64,000 nt of DNA from Fodinibius halophilus (GTDB lineage: Bacteria > Bacteroidota > Rhodothermia > Balneolales > Balneolaceae). Made by a program: the position numbers and the translations under genes. Every line of letters begins with the position of its first letter. The first letter of the stretch is position 1. The stretch lies in contig NZ_JAALLS010000013.1 in assembly GCF_011059105.1 (NCBI RefSeq), positions 36,893 through 100,892 of the forward strand. Reading direction: 5' to 3'. The notes beneath the pieces were generated by a model. The model was not told the origin of the DNA. It did not search any database and worked only from the letters and a program-made list of their open reading frames with translations. This document shows, in pieces, positions 19,676 to 29,988 of this stretch.

Positions 19676-21325
19676 TTATTGGCAAATACCGTCGGTTATC
19701 GTTTTGCTGTACTCAACCGTAGATCCAGAAATGGTTATTGCTTTTTCATAGTCGTTATCTTTATACGTTGTTTTAAAAACATATCTTTTCCCTTGTTCGA
19801 CACCCGAAATATCGAAGCTACCCCCGGTTAGCCGCTGCGTACTTTTATTATAATCCCATTGTAAGTTCGATGCCTGGCTCCAGTTTGTTCCCGGAGCTGC
19901 ATTTTCTTTGCGATACAGTACCGAAGCCCCGGGGATATCGGTAATGCGAACAGCCTCGTTAGAATTCTTGCACTTTAGAGAAACATCTACCGTAGCATCT
20001 ATCAAAGATGCAGGGGGATTGAGCGTAATATCGAGATCGCCACCTGAACAGAAGTTGTGTGAGCCCATAAGTTCCCCATAAGTAGTAGTAAGTACATAAT
20101 TAAAATCCTGATCAGGAATAGTCGGAATGGTATAACTTGAGCTGCCATTACCCGATCCCAAATTAACAGCTGCACTTAAACCGGTTGTATAAACTCGACC
20201 GGTAATACTCCCATTATATCCATTTCTATTAAATGAAATATTTCCAGAGCAAGTCGTGCCGCCGATTAAGGGTGTGCCAACCACAAATGCTTGTGCATTA
20301 TCAGCAAAGGCAGGTACCTTGATTGCCAACTCTCCTGCATTATTCGTGATAACCTGCTTTTGTGCGAGCGTAGTGAAGTTCCCATTTACGCCAAGGACAA
20401 ATATTGTGAGTGTATCACCATCTTTTATTACCCTCCCGGTCATCGGATCAATATATCCGGATGGTAAGGTAAGAGTAACTGTGGCACCACTGCTGATAGC
20501 ACTATTACCAGAAACAGATTTGGCGTTGGATGATGTTGAAGTTGCAATATTTCCGGATTCATCTCGCAATTGCAACGAAAAGATACCGGCAGAGCTAATG
20601 GGCTCATCATTTTTTGTTATTAAATCTCCCGGAAAAGTATCCAGGGCATCCGCTTCGTCGGGATCATAGTAAGAAATATCAGTCGTAAGTTGCCCCGATA
20701 AATTGTTCCCGCCTTTATCTTTTAAAACCGTACCGCTTGAGACCTGAAAAGACACTCCTGAACCTGGATTCTCATCAGAATTTACCGAAACCTCAAAATC
20801 ACCTTGTACAGTACCATCGCTGCTGGCCTGCCCTTTGGCAGCGGTCTTCACTTTAACACCTTTAGGCTGATTACTCGGATCCAGCATGTTAAGACTGAAC
20901 TTGCTATCCCCTTCGCTATTGATTGATACCGTTCTGGTGGTCGTTTCGTAGTCCTCCGCTTCAAGTTTCAACTTTACCTTCACTGGAGAACTCTCAGACG
21001 GGGAAACGGAATTAGCAATACCAAAATTGAGAACACCACTATTTACTTTTTTTTCTGATATCGGATCGCTGTACATATCAATAACATCTTCCCCATTATC
21101 GCCTCCGAAAGTAGCCGTAACCTCCTTCGTTATTAGCTCACCAGTTTGGGCATCCGTCAAAAGTACGGTTGAGTTTGTGTTTATAGATTCCAGTTCAACC
21201 ACTACAGCAAAATCGTCCACTGCTTTATTAAATCCTGAAAAATCACATCCCGTTATACTCAAGACAAAAAAGAGGGAAAAGAGAGATAGCCCCACTCTGA
21301 TGCGTTCTGTTTGCTCTTTATTCAT
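19676..21325 (-). CDS. large surface lipoprotein of unknown function
   Basis: A 549-residue protein with a lipoprotein signal (SLFSLFFVLSITGC, Cys27). The rest is rich in Ser, Gly, Asn and Thr and looks like repeated beta-sandwich domains. A stretch such as SSGTVLKDKGGNNLSGQLTTDISYYDPDEA followed by ATVTLTLPSGYIDPMTGRVIKDGD resembles the carboxypeptidase-like/Ig-like segments of other Bacteroidota lipoproteins, but I recognise no named family. It follows a small beta-barrel-type gene by 49 nt, so the two probably form an operon. Confidence 0.65.
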   Translation of the reverse strand: MNKEQTERIRVGLSLFSLFFVLSITGCDFSGFNKAVDDFAVVVELESINTNSTVLLTDAQTGELITKEVTATFGGDNGEDVIDMYSDPISEKKVNSGVLNFGIANSVSPSESSPVKVKLKLEAEDYETTTRTVSINSEGDSKFSLNMLDPSNQPKGVKVKTAAKGQASSDGTVQGDFEVSVNSDENPGSGVSFQVSSGTVLKDKGGNNLSGQLTTDISYYDPDEADALDTFPGDLITKNDEPISSAGIFSLQLRDESGNIATSTSSNAKSVSGNSAISSGATVTLTLPSGYIDPMTGRVIKDGDTLTIFVLGVNGNFTTLAQKQVITNNAGELAIKVPAFADNAQAFVVGTPLIGGTTCSGNISFNRNGYNGSITGRVYTTGLSAAVNLGSGNGSSSYTIPTIPDQDFNYVLTTTYGELMGSHNFCSGGDLDITLNPPASLIDATVDVSLKCKNSNEAVRITDIPGASVLYRKENAAPGTNWSQASNLQWDYNKSTQRLTGGSFDISGVEQGKRYVFKTTYKDNDYEKAITISGSTVEYSKTITDGICQ

Positions 21326-21374
21326 AGTATCTGAAAATTTAAGTATTACTTTTAGTATTAATAGCCTATTAAAA

Positions 21375-22037
21375 TCACAATTTGTACGACAGCCCGATAT
21401 TTAAAACCGGGTGAAATTTGAAATCCTTTAATCCATCTTGAAAACGTTGATCTTGCTGAGCTGTCGGAGCAATCATTCCTTTTCCTTGTATGGTAACTTG
21501 AGGGGAATTGGTATATACCGTTCCAATCTCAACATTAAATTTTAATTTGCTGCCTTTAGCCAGTGGATTTCCTATACCGATGCCCGCATAGGGTACAATT
21601 TTAGATTTGTAATCCAGATTAGCTGAAAGTGTGCCTAATTCCTCAGGCTGAAAGGTTTTACCATCCAGCGTATAAGATTCATTGGGCGTAGCATCGCCGG
21701 TGACCGTAAAACTATGATAAAAGAGTCCGCCAGATAACTTGACACTGTTTTGGAAAGGAAAGTAATCTACGATACCTCCAACAGAAGTGGTATTAAGATC
21801 TGATTCATGCTTAATATCAGGGTTGTCGTCTGTATATACCCCACTGTGTGTATAGGAAAAAAACATTCCAGACAGGCGGGCATTGAAATTCTTATTTATT
21901 GAAGTAGTAATTTCTCCTCCTACTCCCATTGTTCCTGCCTTGACCCCAACCGAAAATTGCGGTTGTGAAACCCCTGTCATGACTAACACAGCAATAAAAA
22001 CTCCTGTGGTTAAAAGTATTTTAATAGATTTAAACAT
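21375..22037 (-). CDS. outer membrane beta-barrel-type protein
   Basis: A 220-residue protein from the Met at 22037, where a proper signal peptide begins (FKSIKILLTTGVFIAVLVMTGVSQ). The mature part alternates hydrophobic and polar residues and ends with GLSYKL, a typical barrel C-terminus, consistent with an 8-stranded OmpA-like/OMP_b-brl barrel. The longer frame to 22121 lacks a signal peptide at its start. It lies upstream of the 549-residue lipoprotein and may be co-expressed. Function unknown. Confidence 0.75.
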   Translation of the reverse strand: MFKSIKILLTTGVFIAVLVMTGVSQPQFSVGVKAGTMGVGGEITTSINKNFNARLSGMFFSYTHSGVYTDDNPDIKHESDLNTTSVGGIVDYFPFQNSVKLSGGLFYHSFTVTGDATPNESYTLDGKTFQPEELGTLSANLDYKSKIVPYAGIGIGNPLAKGSKLKFNVEIGTVYTNSPQVTIQGKGMIAPTAQQDQRFQDGLKDFKFHPVLNIGLSYKL

Positions 22038-22369
22038 AGACCTTTGTTTGATAATTAAAATTATGAGATAATAGTATTTGATATAACCTATCACTACCCT
22101 ATCCCATATGGGCATAGTCATGGATAACGCTAACTTTCAAGTGCCATAAGAAAGTGTAATTCCAAGATAAACCGTAGTAAAAACACGAACGGTTTTAGAA
22201 TTGCCGTGAAATTTTGACGCTAAGAGTAAGTGTTTTCCCTCCGATTACGCTACTGTATGACTTCAAAATATTATGAGCTCGAAAAATTGGTCATCATTTT
22301 TTCTATTTTAAAATCGCTTTTATATAAGCGCATACAATTGCTTAAAAACAGAGATGAATAGGGATACCA

Positions 22370-23167
22370 ATGCTCAACAGCACCAGTAAACCGCCGTCAG
22401 AATCGCACTTCCGAAAGCAGGTCCTTTTTCTGGCCGTTCTGCTTTCCGGCAGCTTTCTATTTACCACTACTATTTTCTGGACCTATGAATTTGGGCAGGC
22501 CAATGTTCAACATTTTGGTGATGTCGTTTGGTGGTGGTTTGTTACATCGGCTACGGTTGGTTATGGAGATATTGTACCCTACACCACGGCGGGACGTGCA
22601 GCCGGCGTTGTTGCTATAATCATTGGATTATTTGGATATACACACATCATAGGACTGATACTCCAGGTTATCCAACACAAGTTTGAAGAGGAAGAACGAG
22701 GCCGTGGTTCTGTTAGCTGTAAAAACCATGTCGTTATTTGTGAATACACCGCCTTTGCCGATGAACTGATCCAGGAGATAGAAGAAAAGCAGTTATTTGA
22801 TGACCGGCAGGTAGTTATTGCAGGTGCCCTGGTCAACAGAACCCCTTACAGGCAACACTCTTTTATATATGGGGAGCCTATCAGTCCACAGGTATTAAAA
22901 AGAGCTAATGTTAGTGAAGCCTCTACAGTGTTCGTCTTTTCGAACCACCGTTTTAGTGATCCCGATATTAAAACACTACATATTGTGAGCCGAATCCAAA
23001 AGCTTAACAGCAAAGCCTCAATATATGTAGAGCTCCACGACGAAAGCCATCCATTGCTTAAAGAATTGGCCGGAAACATTACAGTCATAAACAGTTCCGA
23101 TATGCTCCATAATGCAATCCGGCACAACTATATTGAAGTAACTAAGTACTTAGAAGCGAAAGAGTAA
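22370..23167 (+). CDS. two-transmembrane potassium channel with cytoplasmic TrkA-N/RCK domain
   Basis: A 265-residue channel of MthK-like architecture: TM1 about 17-37, pore helix and selectivity filter TVGYGD (62-67), TM2 about 78-100, then one RCK (TrkA-N-like) domain from about 117. The usual nucleotide-binding glycine pattern is altered (VVICEYTAFADE), and no RCK_C ligand domain follows. It would conduct K+ as a tetramer, with gating ligand unknown. Its stop overlaps the convergent DUF5723 gene by 18 nt. Confidence 0.9.
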   Translation: MLNSTSKPPSESHFRKQVLFLAVLLSGSFLFTTTIFWTYEFGQANVQHFGDVVWWWFVTSATVGYGDIVPYTTAGRAAGVVAIIIGLFGYTHIIGLILQVIQHKFEEEERGRGSVSCKNHVVICEYTAFADELIQEIEEKQLFDDRQVVIAGALVNRTPYRQHSFIYGEPISPQVLKRANVSEASTVFVFSNHRFSDPDIKTLHIVSRIQKLNSKASIYVELHDESHPLLKELAGNITVINSSDMLHNAIRHNYIEVTKYLEAKE

Positions 23168-24640
23168 TCCACTCCAGGCGGCTCCGTAGCCAGCTCCCCT
23201 GTTTTCAGAATTAGGTACCATCAAAGCCCCTACCGAAAATTCAAAATTTCTAAACTCTAAACCGGTACCGGCTGTTATACTTGAGGAAGTAGCTCCCCCG
23301 GTACGATACCCGGCTCGCAAAGGCAAGAAGTTGAAGAAATCATACTCAACGCCAAAGCCCATCGCAAGACGTTTGCTATTCATTCCCACCTTGTTCATAC
23401 CCTTTGTAAAGTCAAGGGCTACGGCCAGCTTACCTAACTGCAGGTGAGAGCCAAGATGCACCTTGGTAGGTAATTTTTTAACGATCTCTTCTTTATTACC
23501 TGCTTTATAGTTTAGATAAATATCGTTTGCCACACTATCTTGGTAAGCATCGCTAAATCCGTCATCAAGATCGATACCATCCCACACAAACTCTGAATCA
23601 TTTGAAAAGGTCCCGGCATTATTTGTGTAGGTCACAGATCCGATATCTGTAACTGATAATCCCACACGAAGTTTCTTTTTTCCTTTAATCCAGGAGAAAA
23701 ATGCTTCGAGCGGACCCGCCAGGTCCATTTCAACAGTTCCCCCTAAGTCGAAACCAAAACCGCTACCTTCTACTTCTGTAAAATCACTTTCGTCCGGCTC
23801 AATGAAATCACCTAGCTTACCATCAAAATTTTCCTGTTCTTTCGCTTTGCTGAACTCTTTGAACTGATCAGTGACACTTCCTATAGTTTCAAAGGTATAG
23901 TTAAAGTCTTGCACTATCTTATCCTGGGTAACCTCAATTGTGGATTCAAAGTCGATACTCGACGTTGCATGAGGTATTATATATTTGGGAGCAATCCCGG
24001 CATATAGCTTAATATTCTTGGCAAACCCTAACGAAGGCAGCTGTAATAGTTTCATTGAATAACCGGCAGATATTTCACTAAATGCAACCACCTCACTACT
24101 AAAGTTAACCGGTTTAGCACTCCCGAATCGATCTCGATTTACTCCGGCCAGCGCTACCTCTGCAAATCCACGATTAATGGAGATATTAGAAAGGTTTCTG
24201 TTGCGTACTGCTAAGCTAAAGCTGCTTTTCTTACCACGCCAGTAAGCCCCAAAGGGAATGAGGTCAAACTCTATGCCAACCCCTCGTACGGCATCGGCCC
24301 CTGAGCCAAAGAAATCTTGAAGAACCGCATCGGCATTTACTACATTGCCACCTGTGAAATGTTTGTTATACGCTGCAATATTGACGAGCCCTCCCCCGGC
24401 TGTGGTGGATAATCCTCCGATTAATCCAAAACCAAAATTGGGTTTGCTTTCCCCATACAGCATCAGGTTTGCAGGATTTATAAAGTTAGCGTGATAGGTA
24501 TCGATATATGCAGCTCCGGTTCCACCCATGCCTAAACTGGCTGAAGAAAAATGTCCTGATTGAGCCCATGTTATGTTACTCCAGCTGCCAATAATTACAA
24601 CAGCGATAAAAAGACTTAACGATCGTTTAAGAAAATTCAT
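23150..24640 (-). CDS. DUF5723-like outer membrane protein
   Basis: A 496-residue protein with a Sec signal peptide (LFIAVVIIGSWSNITWAQ). It is glycine- and aromatic-rich, begins with SASLGMGGTGAAYIDTYHANFINPANL (a start shared by the DUF5723/PorV-like outer-membrane barrels) and ends WSGLLFRF, a typical barrel terminus. It follows the 744-residue lipoprotein by 18 nt. Function unknown. Confidence 0.75.
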   Translation of the reverse strand: MNFLKRSLSLFIAVVIIGSWSNITWAQSGHFSSASLGMGGTGAAYIDTYHANFINPANLMLYGESKPNFGFGLIGGLSTTAGGGLVNIAAYNKHFTGGNVVNADAVLQDFFGSGADAVRGVGIEFDLIPFGAYWRGKKSSFSLAVRNRNLSNISINRGFAEVALAGVNRDRFGSAKPVNFSSEVVAFSEISAGYSMKLLQLPSLGFAKNIKLYAGIAPKYIIPHATSSIDFESTIEVTQDKIVQDFNYTFETIGSVTDQFKEFSKAKEQENFDGKLGDFIEPDESDFTEVEGSGFGFDLGGTVEMDLAGPLEAFFSWIKGKKKLRVGLSVTDIGSVTYTNNAGTFSNDSEFVWDGIDLDDGFSDAYQDSVANDIYLNYKAGNKEEIVKKLPTKVHLGSHLQLGKLAVALDFTKGMNKVGMNSKRLAMGFGVEYDFFNFLPLRAGYRTGGATSSSITAGTGLEFRNFEFSVGALMVPNSENRGAGYGAAWSGLLFRF

Positions 24641-24658
24641 AATAGTATAAGCTTCCTT

Positions 24659-26893
24659 TTAATTTACTGTTGATGTTATTGACGCTTCCATATCAATCTG
24701 GATGCTTATAGCATCACTCTCGCGGAGTTTTACCACATTTTGCTGCGGCGTATTAACCGTGATATTGACTTGTAGATCTCGGGCTTTATTGAGCTTTTTT
24801 AGCTCACTTTCCGTAAAGCTGATCTCTGTGCTGTTTTCAGCAGCATCACCGTCCCCCACGAACCCTTCAGTGTTGGTACTGGCAGCATCTACAGCAATAT
24901 TGCCTTTTGTCATAATTGGGACACCATTTTCATCAACAAATACCAACGACATCTCTAGTTTCAACGGCAGTCCATTGGTATAATTTAGCGTTAGGGTAGC
25001 CTCTTTAAGTTGTTGGTCATCATCCTCACCAGGCAGGTCACTTAAATCTGCATCCAGCGTATCATCAAAGGTGGCGTTATTGGCCGAAAAGCTGAAAGGT
25101 AACTCTACGCCCAACTTGGGATCGAAAATCACCGGGTTAACAATAGTACCCGACTGTTTCTTTTCATTAACTATTGCTACCCCGACAAATCGTATAGAGG
25201 TAGGCAGATTGCTGAAAAATTCAGAGGAGTTGGTATTCGTCGAATTAAAAACATTACTGCCTGTTTCGCCCTGTATGGGATCGGGATCTGATGCCAGATC
25301 CACAGAAAACTTTATCAGTTCACTTTCATCAAGTGATACCCCGTCTGCGACCAATTCGGGCGGCGCTTCACCTGGCTGTACTTCATTCACAGATCCACTT
25401 TCCCCATTCAGATAAATAGTATCGCCATCGGCATCGGTCCCGGCAATAGCGGCATAGATTGTGGTATTCACACCCAGATTCGTGCTGTAAATAGCACTCA
25501 GTATCGGGTTATCAAACGTAATATCTGATACTCGTTCCGAGAGATCACTTATTCCGTCGATCTGTGTCAATTCTGCTTCATTATCATCAAAAACGTCAAG
25601 GTCCCCATCACTGTTGGCATCGGTATTGAGCAACACCTGCCGCGGAGATACATAGCCCTGGGCCTCTTTTATCGTGAGGTTATTCAAGCCAATGCTCGCA
25701 TCCAGTTGGTCCGTGGCATTTATGGTCCGAAACGGATCTCCGTCTTGAAACCCATCCTGTACGTTCTCGGTAGTTGCATCTACGGTATAGGTGATGGTAC
25801 TGCTCGTTACACGATAATCTGCCAGCGACAATGAGGTAGAAAACTGCCCGCCATTGGTACTGCTTCGCGGTATGGCACCCGAACTTGTCACATCCAGCTG
25901 CAGAGCATTGCCGTTTGCATCTTCCAGCCCGGTAAAGTTGATCGTCAGCGTGGGAACACTTACATCAATACCGTTGGTGATATCGATGCTAAGATCTCCA
26001 CTTTTAAGCTCTACGAAATCACCCGTGTTTCTAAACTCAAAATCACTTTCATCAATCGTTGATGTGCCGTTACTGCTAAAGCTCTGTGCCTCCGGGGCTG
26101 CCGTCAGTGAAGAGGCCGCCAGGTTCTGTCCCTGCACATCATTAACAATGAGATCTTGGGGATCGGCCTGCATGGTTTGGTTATCCCAATTACCCGTTAC
26201 GGTCACACTTAAGTTAGAGAGAGTTTCGCCCGAAGCAATAGAAATGGAAGTGGTTTCCGTAGTCCCATGATTAAAGTTATCGGGGTCATTATCGGTACCA
26301 ATAATGGCCGTACCTATAGAATTACCATTGACGTTTAAATCAATATTAATAACATCAAAATTAAAGCCGAGATTATTTGTTACGGTAAGTTCCAGCGAAC
26401 CATTACTGCTTATGGTAGCACTATCAAAGAACTCGGTATCAATAGGAATATCAACAGGATTGGGCGTAGATCCAGCCGGTAAATGATCTTCCTTTTGTAA
26501 ACCCGACTGGCCAGTAATTTCGGTGAATGAAGCCGTACCTACGTTACCCGCCGAACTAAAGTTGGCGATCTCAATTTCACCAACCTGAGAATTCACTGTA
26601 GTTGCGGGGGCTTCTACGGTGGGAATAGCATCATCCAGATCTCCAAAATTGAACTCTTCTTCTTTGGTAATTCGTACCAACCCATCCGGATCAGAGGTAA
26701 AAATATCTTCAAAATCCTCTTTTGTCGTATCTATTAATGCATCCTCTCCCCCTAAAAAGACATAAGTTTTTTCCACCGAAAGCGGGGCTTCTACATTATG
26801 ATTCAATTTAAAATCGGGGGATTCGGGGCGTTCGCAGGCCCAAAAAGAGACCGCCACTAATAAACAAATACCTATAGAAAAGCTCCTTTTCAT
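24659..26893 (-). CDS. large lipoprotein of unknown function
   Basis: A 744-residue protein with a lipoprotein signal (GICLLVAVSFWAC, Cys20). The mature sequence is acidic and Ser/Thr/Asn-rich, with recurrent segments of the type NSxGTAIIGTDNDP and GLNNLTIKEAQGYVSP. It looks like a long beta-rich surface protein. No characterised domain recognised. It is the first gene of a two-gene unit with the DUF5723-type barrel, suggesting a cell-surface pair; this link is inferred from spacing only. Confidence 0.65.
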   Translation of the reverse strand: MKRSFSIGICLLVAVSFWACERPESPDFKLNHNVEAPLSVEKTYVFLGGEDALIDTTKEDFEDIFTSDPDGLVRITKEEEFNFGDLDDAIPTVEAPATTVNSQVGEIEIANFSSAGNVGTASFTEITGQSGLQKEDHLPAGSTPNPVDIPIDTEFFDSATISSNGSLELTVTNNLGFNFDVINIDLNVNGNSIGTAIIGTDNDPDNFNHGTTETTSISIASGETLSNLSVTVTGNWDNQTMQADPQDLIVNDVQGQNLAASSLTAAPEAQSFSSNGTSTIDESDFEFRNTGDFVELKSGDLSIDITNGIDVSVPTLTINFTGLEDANGNALQLDVTSSGAIPRSSTNGGQFSTSLSLADYRVTSSTITYTVDATTENVQDGFQDGDPFRTINATDQLDASIGLNNLTIKEAQGYVSPRQVLLNTDANSDGDLDVFDDNEAELTQIDGISDLSERVSDITFDNPILSAIYSTNLGVNTTIYAAIAGTDADGDTIYLNGESGSVNEVQPGEAPPELVADGVSLDESELIKFSVDLASDPDPIQGETGSNVFNSTNTNSSEFFSNLPTSIRFVGVAIVNEKKQSGTIVNPVIFDPKLGVELPFSFSANNATFDDTLDADLSDLPGEDDDQQLKEATLTLNYTNGLPLKLEMSLVFVDENGVPIMTKGNIAVDAASTNTEGFVGDGDAAENSTEISFTESELKKLNKARDLQVNITVNTPQQNVVKLRESDAISIQIDMEASITSTVN

Positions 26894-27281
26894 CTTCTTC
26901 TACCCTTATTTTATGGTGTTCACGTTTAATAGATGATACGTTATATCAATTATAATATAATTTATACCATTAATTTGTTGCAGAATACAACGTTAGTATC
27001 GACGATATCTGAAAAATATTAACACTTATAGATCAGCAATCTTTAAAAAATGGATTTTCCTCTATAAACTCTCAGACTCTCCGAAACCTTATGCTATATC
27101 ATACTCATTATAAGCTCTTGAATTACTGTAAAAAAATATCTATTCATATAAATCCAAACATCAATATTAATACCACTTATCCGCAAGCTATAATAACCGG
27201 AGATGCCTCAAGTACTATAATAGAACCGGCAATCCCTGCTAAGGGTAAAAGAGCTGGCATTACTTCCAGAGACAGCTAATA
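26894..27281. other. gene-free stretch
   Basis: 388 nt, AT-rich, upstream of the 744-residue lipoprotein gene and downstream of the histidine kinase. One short plus-strand frame (27091-27279) has low-complexity composition and no supporting context. The promoter of the lipoprotein operon is expected here, but no exact consensus was found. Confidence 0.5.
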
Positions 27282-29060
27282 CTAGTTTTCAAACTTCATT
27301 TGTTGGTATTCCAACAGCGAACTGCCCGTGCCTTTTATATCTTCTTTTTTTAATGACAGTTCAACTAAAGAGCCCTCGCCTTCTTGTTGTAAAAAATTTA
27401 TGCTTCCATTTATTTGTTTTTTAAGGGTTGCTATTAATTGGCGTCCAATACAGTCTAAACTCTCAGTACTAATTACGTCAGATATTGTATTTCCGCGATC
27501 ATTAATATTTAAATAGACCGTACCATCTTTTTCGCAAATTCCAACTTCCAAAAAGATCTTTTCGTTTATACTGTAGGTATACTCAACAACATTCATCAGT
27601 ACTTCATTGATAATCAGGGAACATGGGAGAGCTTGGTTAATATTCATTTTGACCTCTTCGATATCATACTCAATTTCAATATCCTCCTTGTTCACTGCCA
27701 AAATAGTTTCGACGAGGCCGTCAATATTGATCCCGAATTCGATCTTGGAAAAATCCTGCTCCTGATACAATATTTCATGGATAAATGCTATCGTTTTAAT
27801 CCGGGATAAGTTTCTATTAAGCTTTTTCTGCAGTTTATCATTGTCACTATCCAGCACCTCCAGCTCCATAAGCGCAGATATAACAGCCAGGTTATTTTTT
27901 ACCCGGTGATGCACTTCGGAGAGCAGCACTTCCTTTTGTCGAAGAGATTTTTTCAAGATCTTTTCCATATTTTTTTGTCGGGTGATATCCGTTGACATCC
28001 CAAAGAGATAGTTTTCATATCCTTCAATTCCACTAAGCTGTAATTTGGAAGAAAGGTAGGTTCGTTTTTCGCCATTAACACGTACTTCTTCTTGTCTATT
28101 ATACATCTCTCCTGTTCGACAAACTCGCCGATCTGTTTTACGCATCAACTTAATATCATACTCGGTAAGCACCTCTGCATCTTTCTTGCCAATAATTTCA
28201 TCTCGGTCTAAACCATGTAGGTTAAGAAAAGCCTGGTTAGCAAATCTGAATCGGTTTTCTTCATCTTTGATATACATTAATGAAGGAGATTGGTCAATTA
28301 CAGCTTCCAATATGCGACGATGGTGTTCCGCTTCCTTCTCGGCTTCAACAACATTGGTTAAATTAAGACCGATGCCCATCCCCAAAACCTGGCCTTCGTA
28401 CTTTACTTTTACCGCTCTAAACAGAATCGGTGCTTTTTCCCCGCCTTTGGAAGATAATTTTGTTTTTAATTCAGATTCCCCATGCTTGAACATCTCATTT
28501 ATAGCTCTGATAACTTCCCCTTCTTCCTCTCTTGCAAAGAAATCAGTGGTTTTCATGTTAGATATTTCTGCATAGGAATAGCCTGAAGTATCCTCAACAT
28601 AGCTATTCCACTGTTTTAAATTCCCTTCTGCATCGAATAGGTAAAACAGGGCCGGTAGATTTTCTTGTAGACAGGTTAATATCTTTTGAAACACCTGATC
28701 CCTAAACTCTTTTTCGCCGAGTGTTGTCACATCTTGTACAATGGCCAACACCTGACTTTCCCCTTCATAAGAGACCGGTTGTGTTAAAATATCAACCATT
28801 ATTGACTCTCCCGCCTTGGTTTCGTGCTCCCAAAAATCTGCCCGGTATTTAGCTTGTTGACGTTCAAAATTTTCAAGCCGTTCGGGTACTTGTTCCCCTG
28901 TTTCCAGATCAACAAGGTTCATAGAGAGTAATTTCTCGCGATCAAATCCATATAGCTCACATGCTTCTTTATTAACCTCTACAATAGATTGGCTCTCATC
29001 GTAGATGATCATAGGGATGGAATTCTCTTCAAAGTCTAGAGGAATCTTAGATAACGTCAT
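27282..29060 (-). CDS. PAS domain sensor histidine kinase (HisKA_2 type)
   Basis: A 592-residue soluble kinase with no transmembrane segment. Three PAS domains (about residues 8-125, 130-250 and 255-370) precede a HisKA_2-type dimerisation/phosphoacceptor region (LLSEVHHRVKNNLAVISALMELE, about 381-403) and a HATPase domain (INEVLMNVVEY N-box, NINDRGN). This family often works in light or stress responses with a separate receiver protein. No response regulator is encoded in the window, so it is an orphan here. Confidence 0.88.
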   Translation of the reverse strand: MTLSKIPLDFEENSIPMIIYDESQSIVEVNKEACELYGFDREKLLSMNLVDLETGEQVPERLENFERQQAKYRADFWEHETKAGESIMVDILTQPVSYEGESQVLAIVQDVTTLGEKEFRDQVFQKILTCLQENLPALFYLFDAEGNLKQWNSYVEDTSGYSYAEISNMKTTDFFAREEEGEVIRAINEMFKHGESELKTKLSSKGGEKAPILFRAVKVKYEGQVLGMGIGLNLTNVVEAEKEAEHHRRILEAVIDQSPSLMYIKDEENRFRFANQAFLNLHGLDRDEIIGKKDAEVLTEYDIKLMRKTDRRVCRTGEMYNRQEEVRVNGEKRTYLSSKLQLSGIEGYENYLFGMSTDITRQKNMEKILKKSLRQKEVLLSEVHHRVKNNLAVISALMELEVLDSDNDKLQKKLNRNLSRIKTIAFIHEILYQEQDFSKIEFGINIDGLVETILAVNKEDIEIEYDIEEVKMNINQALPCSLIINEVLMNVVEYTYSINEKIFLEVGICEKDGTVYLNINDRGNTISDVISTESLDCIGRQLIATLKKQINGSINFLQQEGEGSLVELSLKKEDIKGTGSSLLEYQQMKFEN

Positions 29061-29563
29061 GCTACACTTACCTATATTATATATAGCTCAATTGAATAGA
29101 ATAATCCCCACTGCAAATTGTTTTATATAACTACCAATACCTTTACAGCGAGTTTATAAAAGCTTCTTCATCTTTGTTATATCGTACTCAAAAAAGTGAT
29201 AATGTTCCGCATTGGGTGAAACAGATTCCCCTCTAATTTAATTCATGCTCACTGTTTTCAATCTCCTGTATATGAAATCCAGCTCACAAAATGCCTGCCT
29301 GTATTATAACATTGAAGTGAGATACAGCCTACCGGCAGAGCACTTAAAGAGCCTCTTTAAGTGCTTCAAGATCAGCCCCCATCTTTAGTTGCGGCAGGTC
29401 AATTTCGTCCTCAAATGGTTCTGTGGTGGGAATACCGATGTGATGAAACTGCATTACAATCTTGTTTTATTACTGCTCCAAGCCAAGTGGCCTGATCATT
29501 TTAAATGCCCTTTCAATGAGCAAAATTTGGGCTGTAAAAGCAAGGAGAAATTATCCCAAAAAC

Positions 29564-29587
29564 TTTTACTCCAGCTCTGCTGGTCCC
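29564..29587 (+). repeat. module element, copy A
   Basis: Ends CTCTGCTGGTCCC. 22 of 24 bases match copy B at 30224-30247; TTATCCC lies upstream of both. Confidence 0.55.
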
Positions 29588-29679
29588 CTGACGACGGATA
29601 GGTATTAAAAAACGTACATAAAAGTATAATGCCCCAAATCATACATGTGCACCAATGTGGGAAAATAAGCAGCACCTGT

Positions 29680-29702
29680 GTTCCAACGCAGAGCATTGGA
29701 AT
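29680..29702. repeat. GTTCCAA/TTGGAAT stem-loop, copy A
   Basis: A 9-nt loop CGCAGAGCA is enclosed by GTTCCAA and TTGGAAT. The other two copies have GTTTCAA and TTGAAAC. The C-G pair here replaces a T-A pair elsewhere, so the stem is kept by compensating changes. Confidence 0.7.
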
Positions 29703-29801
29703 GAGATGCAAATGGTCAGCCGTTGTCGGTCGTCATCTGACTTACTTTGCAACGTTGCTGCGCTAATGATTGACAGAGGGCTTTGCAAAGCCTTTGATAT
29801 C

Positions 29802-29882
29802 GTCATTCTGAGCTTGTCGAAGAATCTCCAGTATCCATCTGCTGCCGTTGAAAGGGAGATCCTTCATTACATTCAGGATGAC
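29802..29882. repeat. inverted pair of TGTCATTCTGA-type repeat
   Basis: GTCATTCTGA (29802-29811) and TCAGGATGAC (29873-29882) are imperfect inverted ends of an 81-nt segment that also contains GAATCTCC and GGAGATCC. This resembles widespread bacterial intergenic palindromic repeats, from memory only. Confidence 0.55.
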
Positions 29883-29988
29883 TGCCTGGTTTTGCAAAGG
29901 TCCCTGACACTTAAAACTTAATCAACTGTTGAATTGCACCATCCCCTTGCCCCCTTCTGATTACACTCAACGCTTTTTAGGCAAATAA

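Noticed and set aside
27091-27279. 62-codon plus-strand frame
   Set aside because: Low-complexity composition, no start signal and no recognisable family.
29680-29702. Resemblance of GTTTCAA...TTGAAAC to a CRISPR repeat
   Set aside because: Copies are single and far apart, with no regular spacers and no cas genes in the window.
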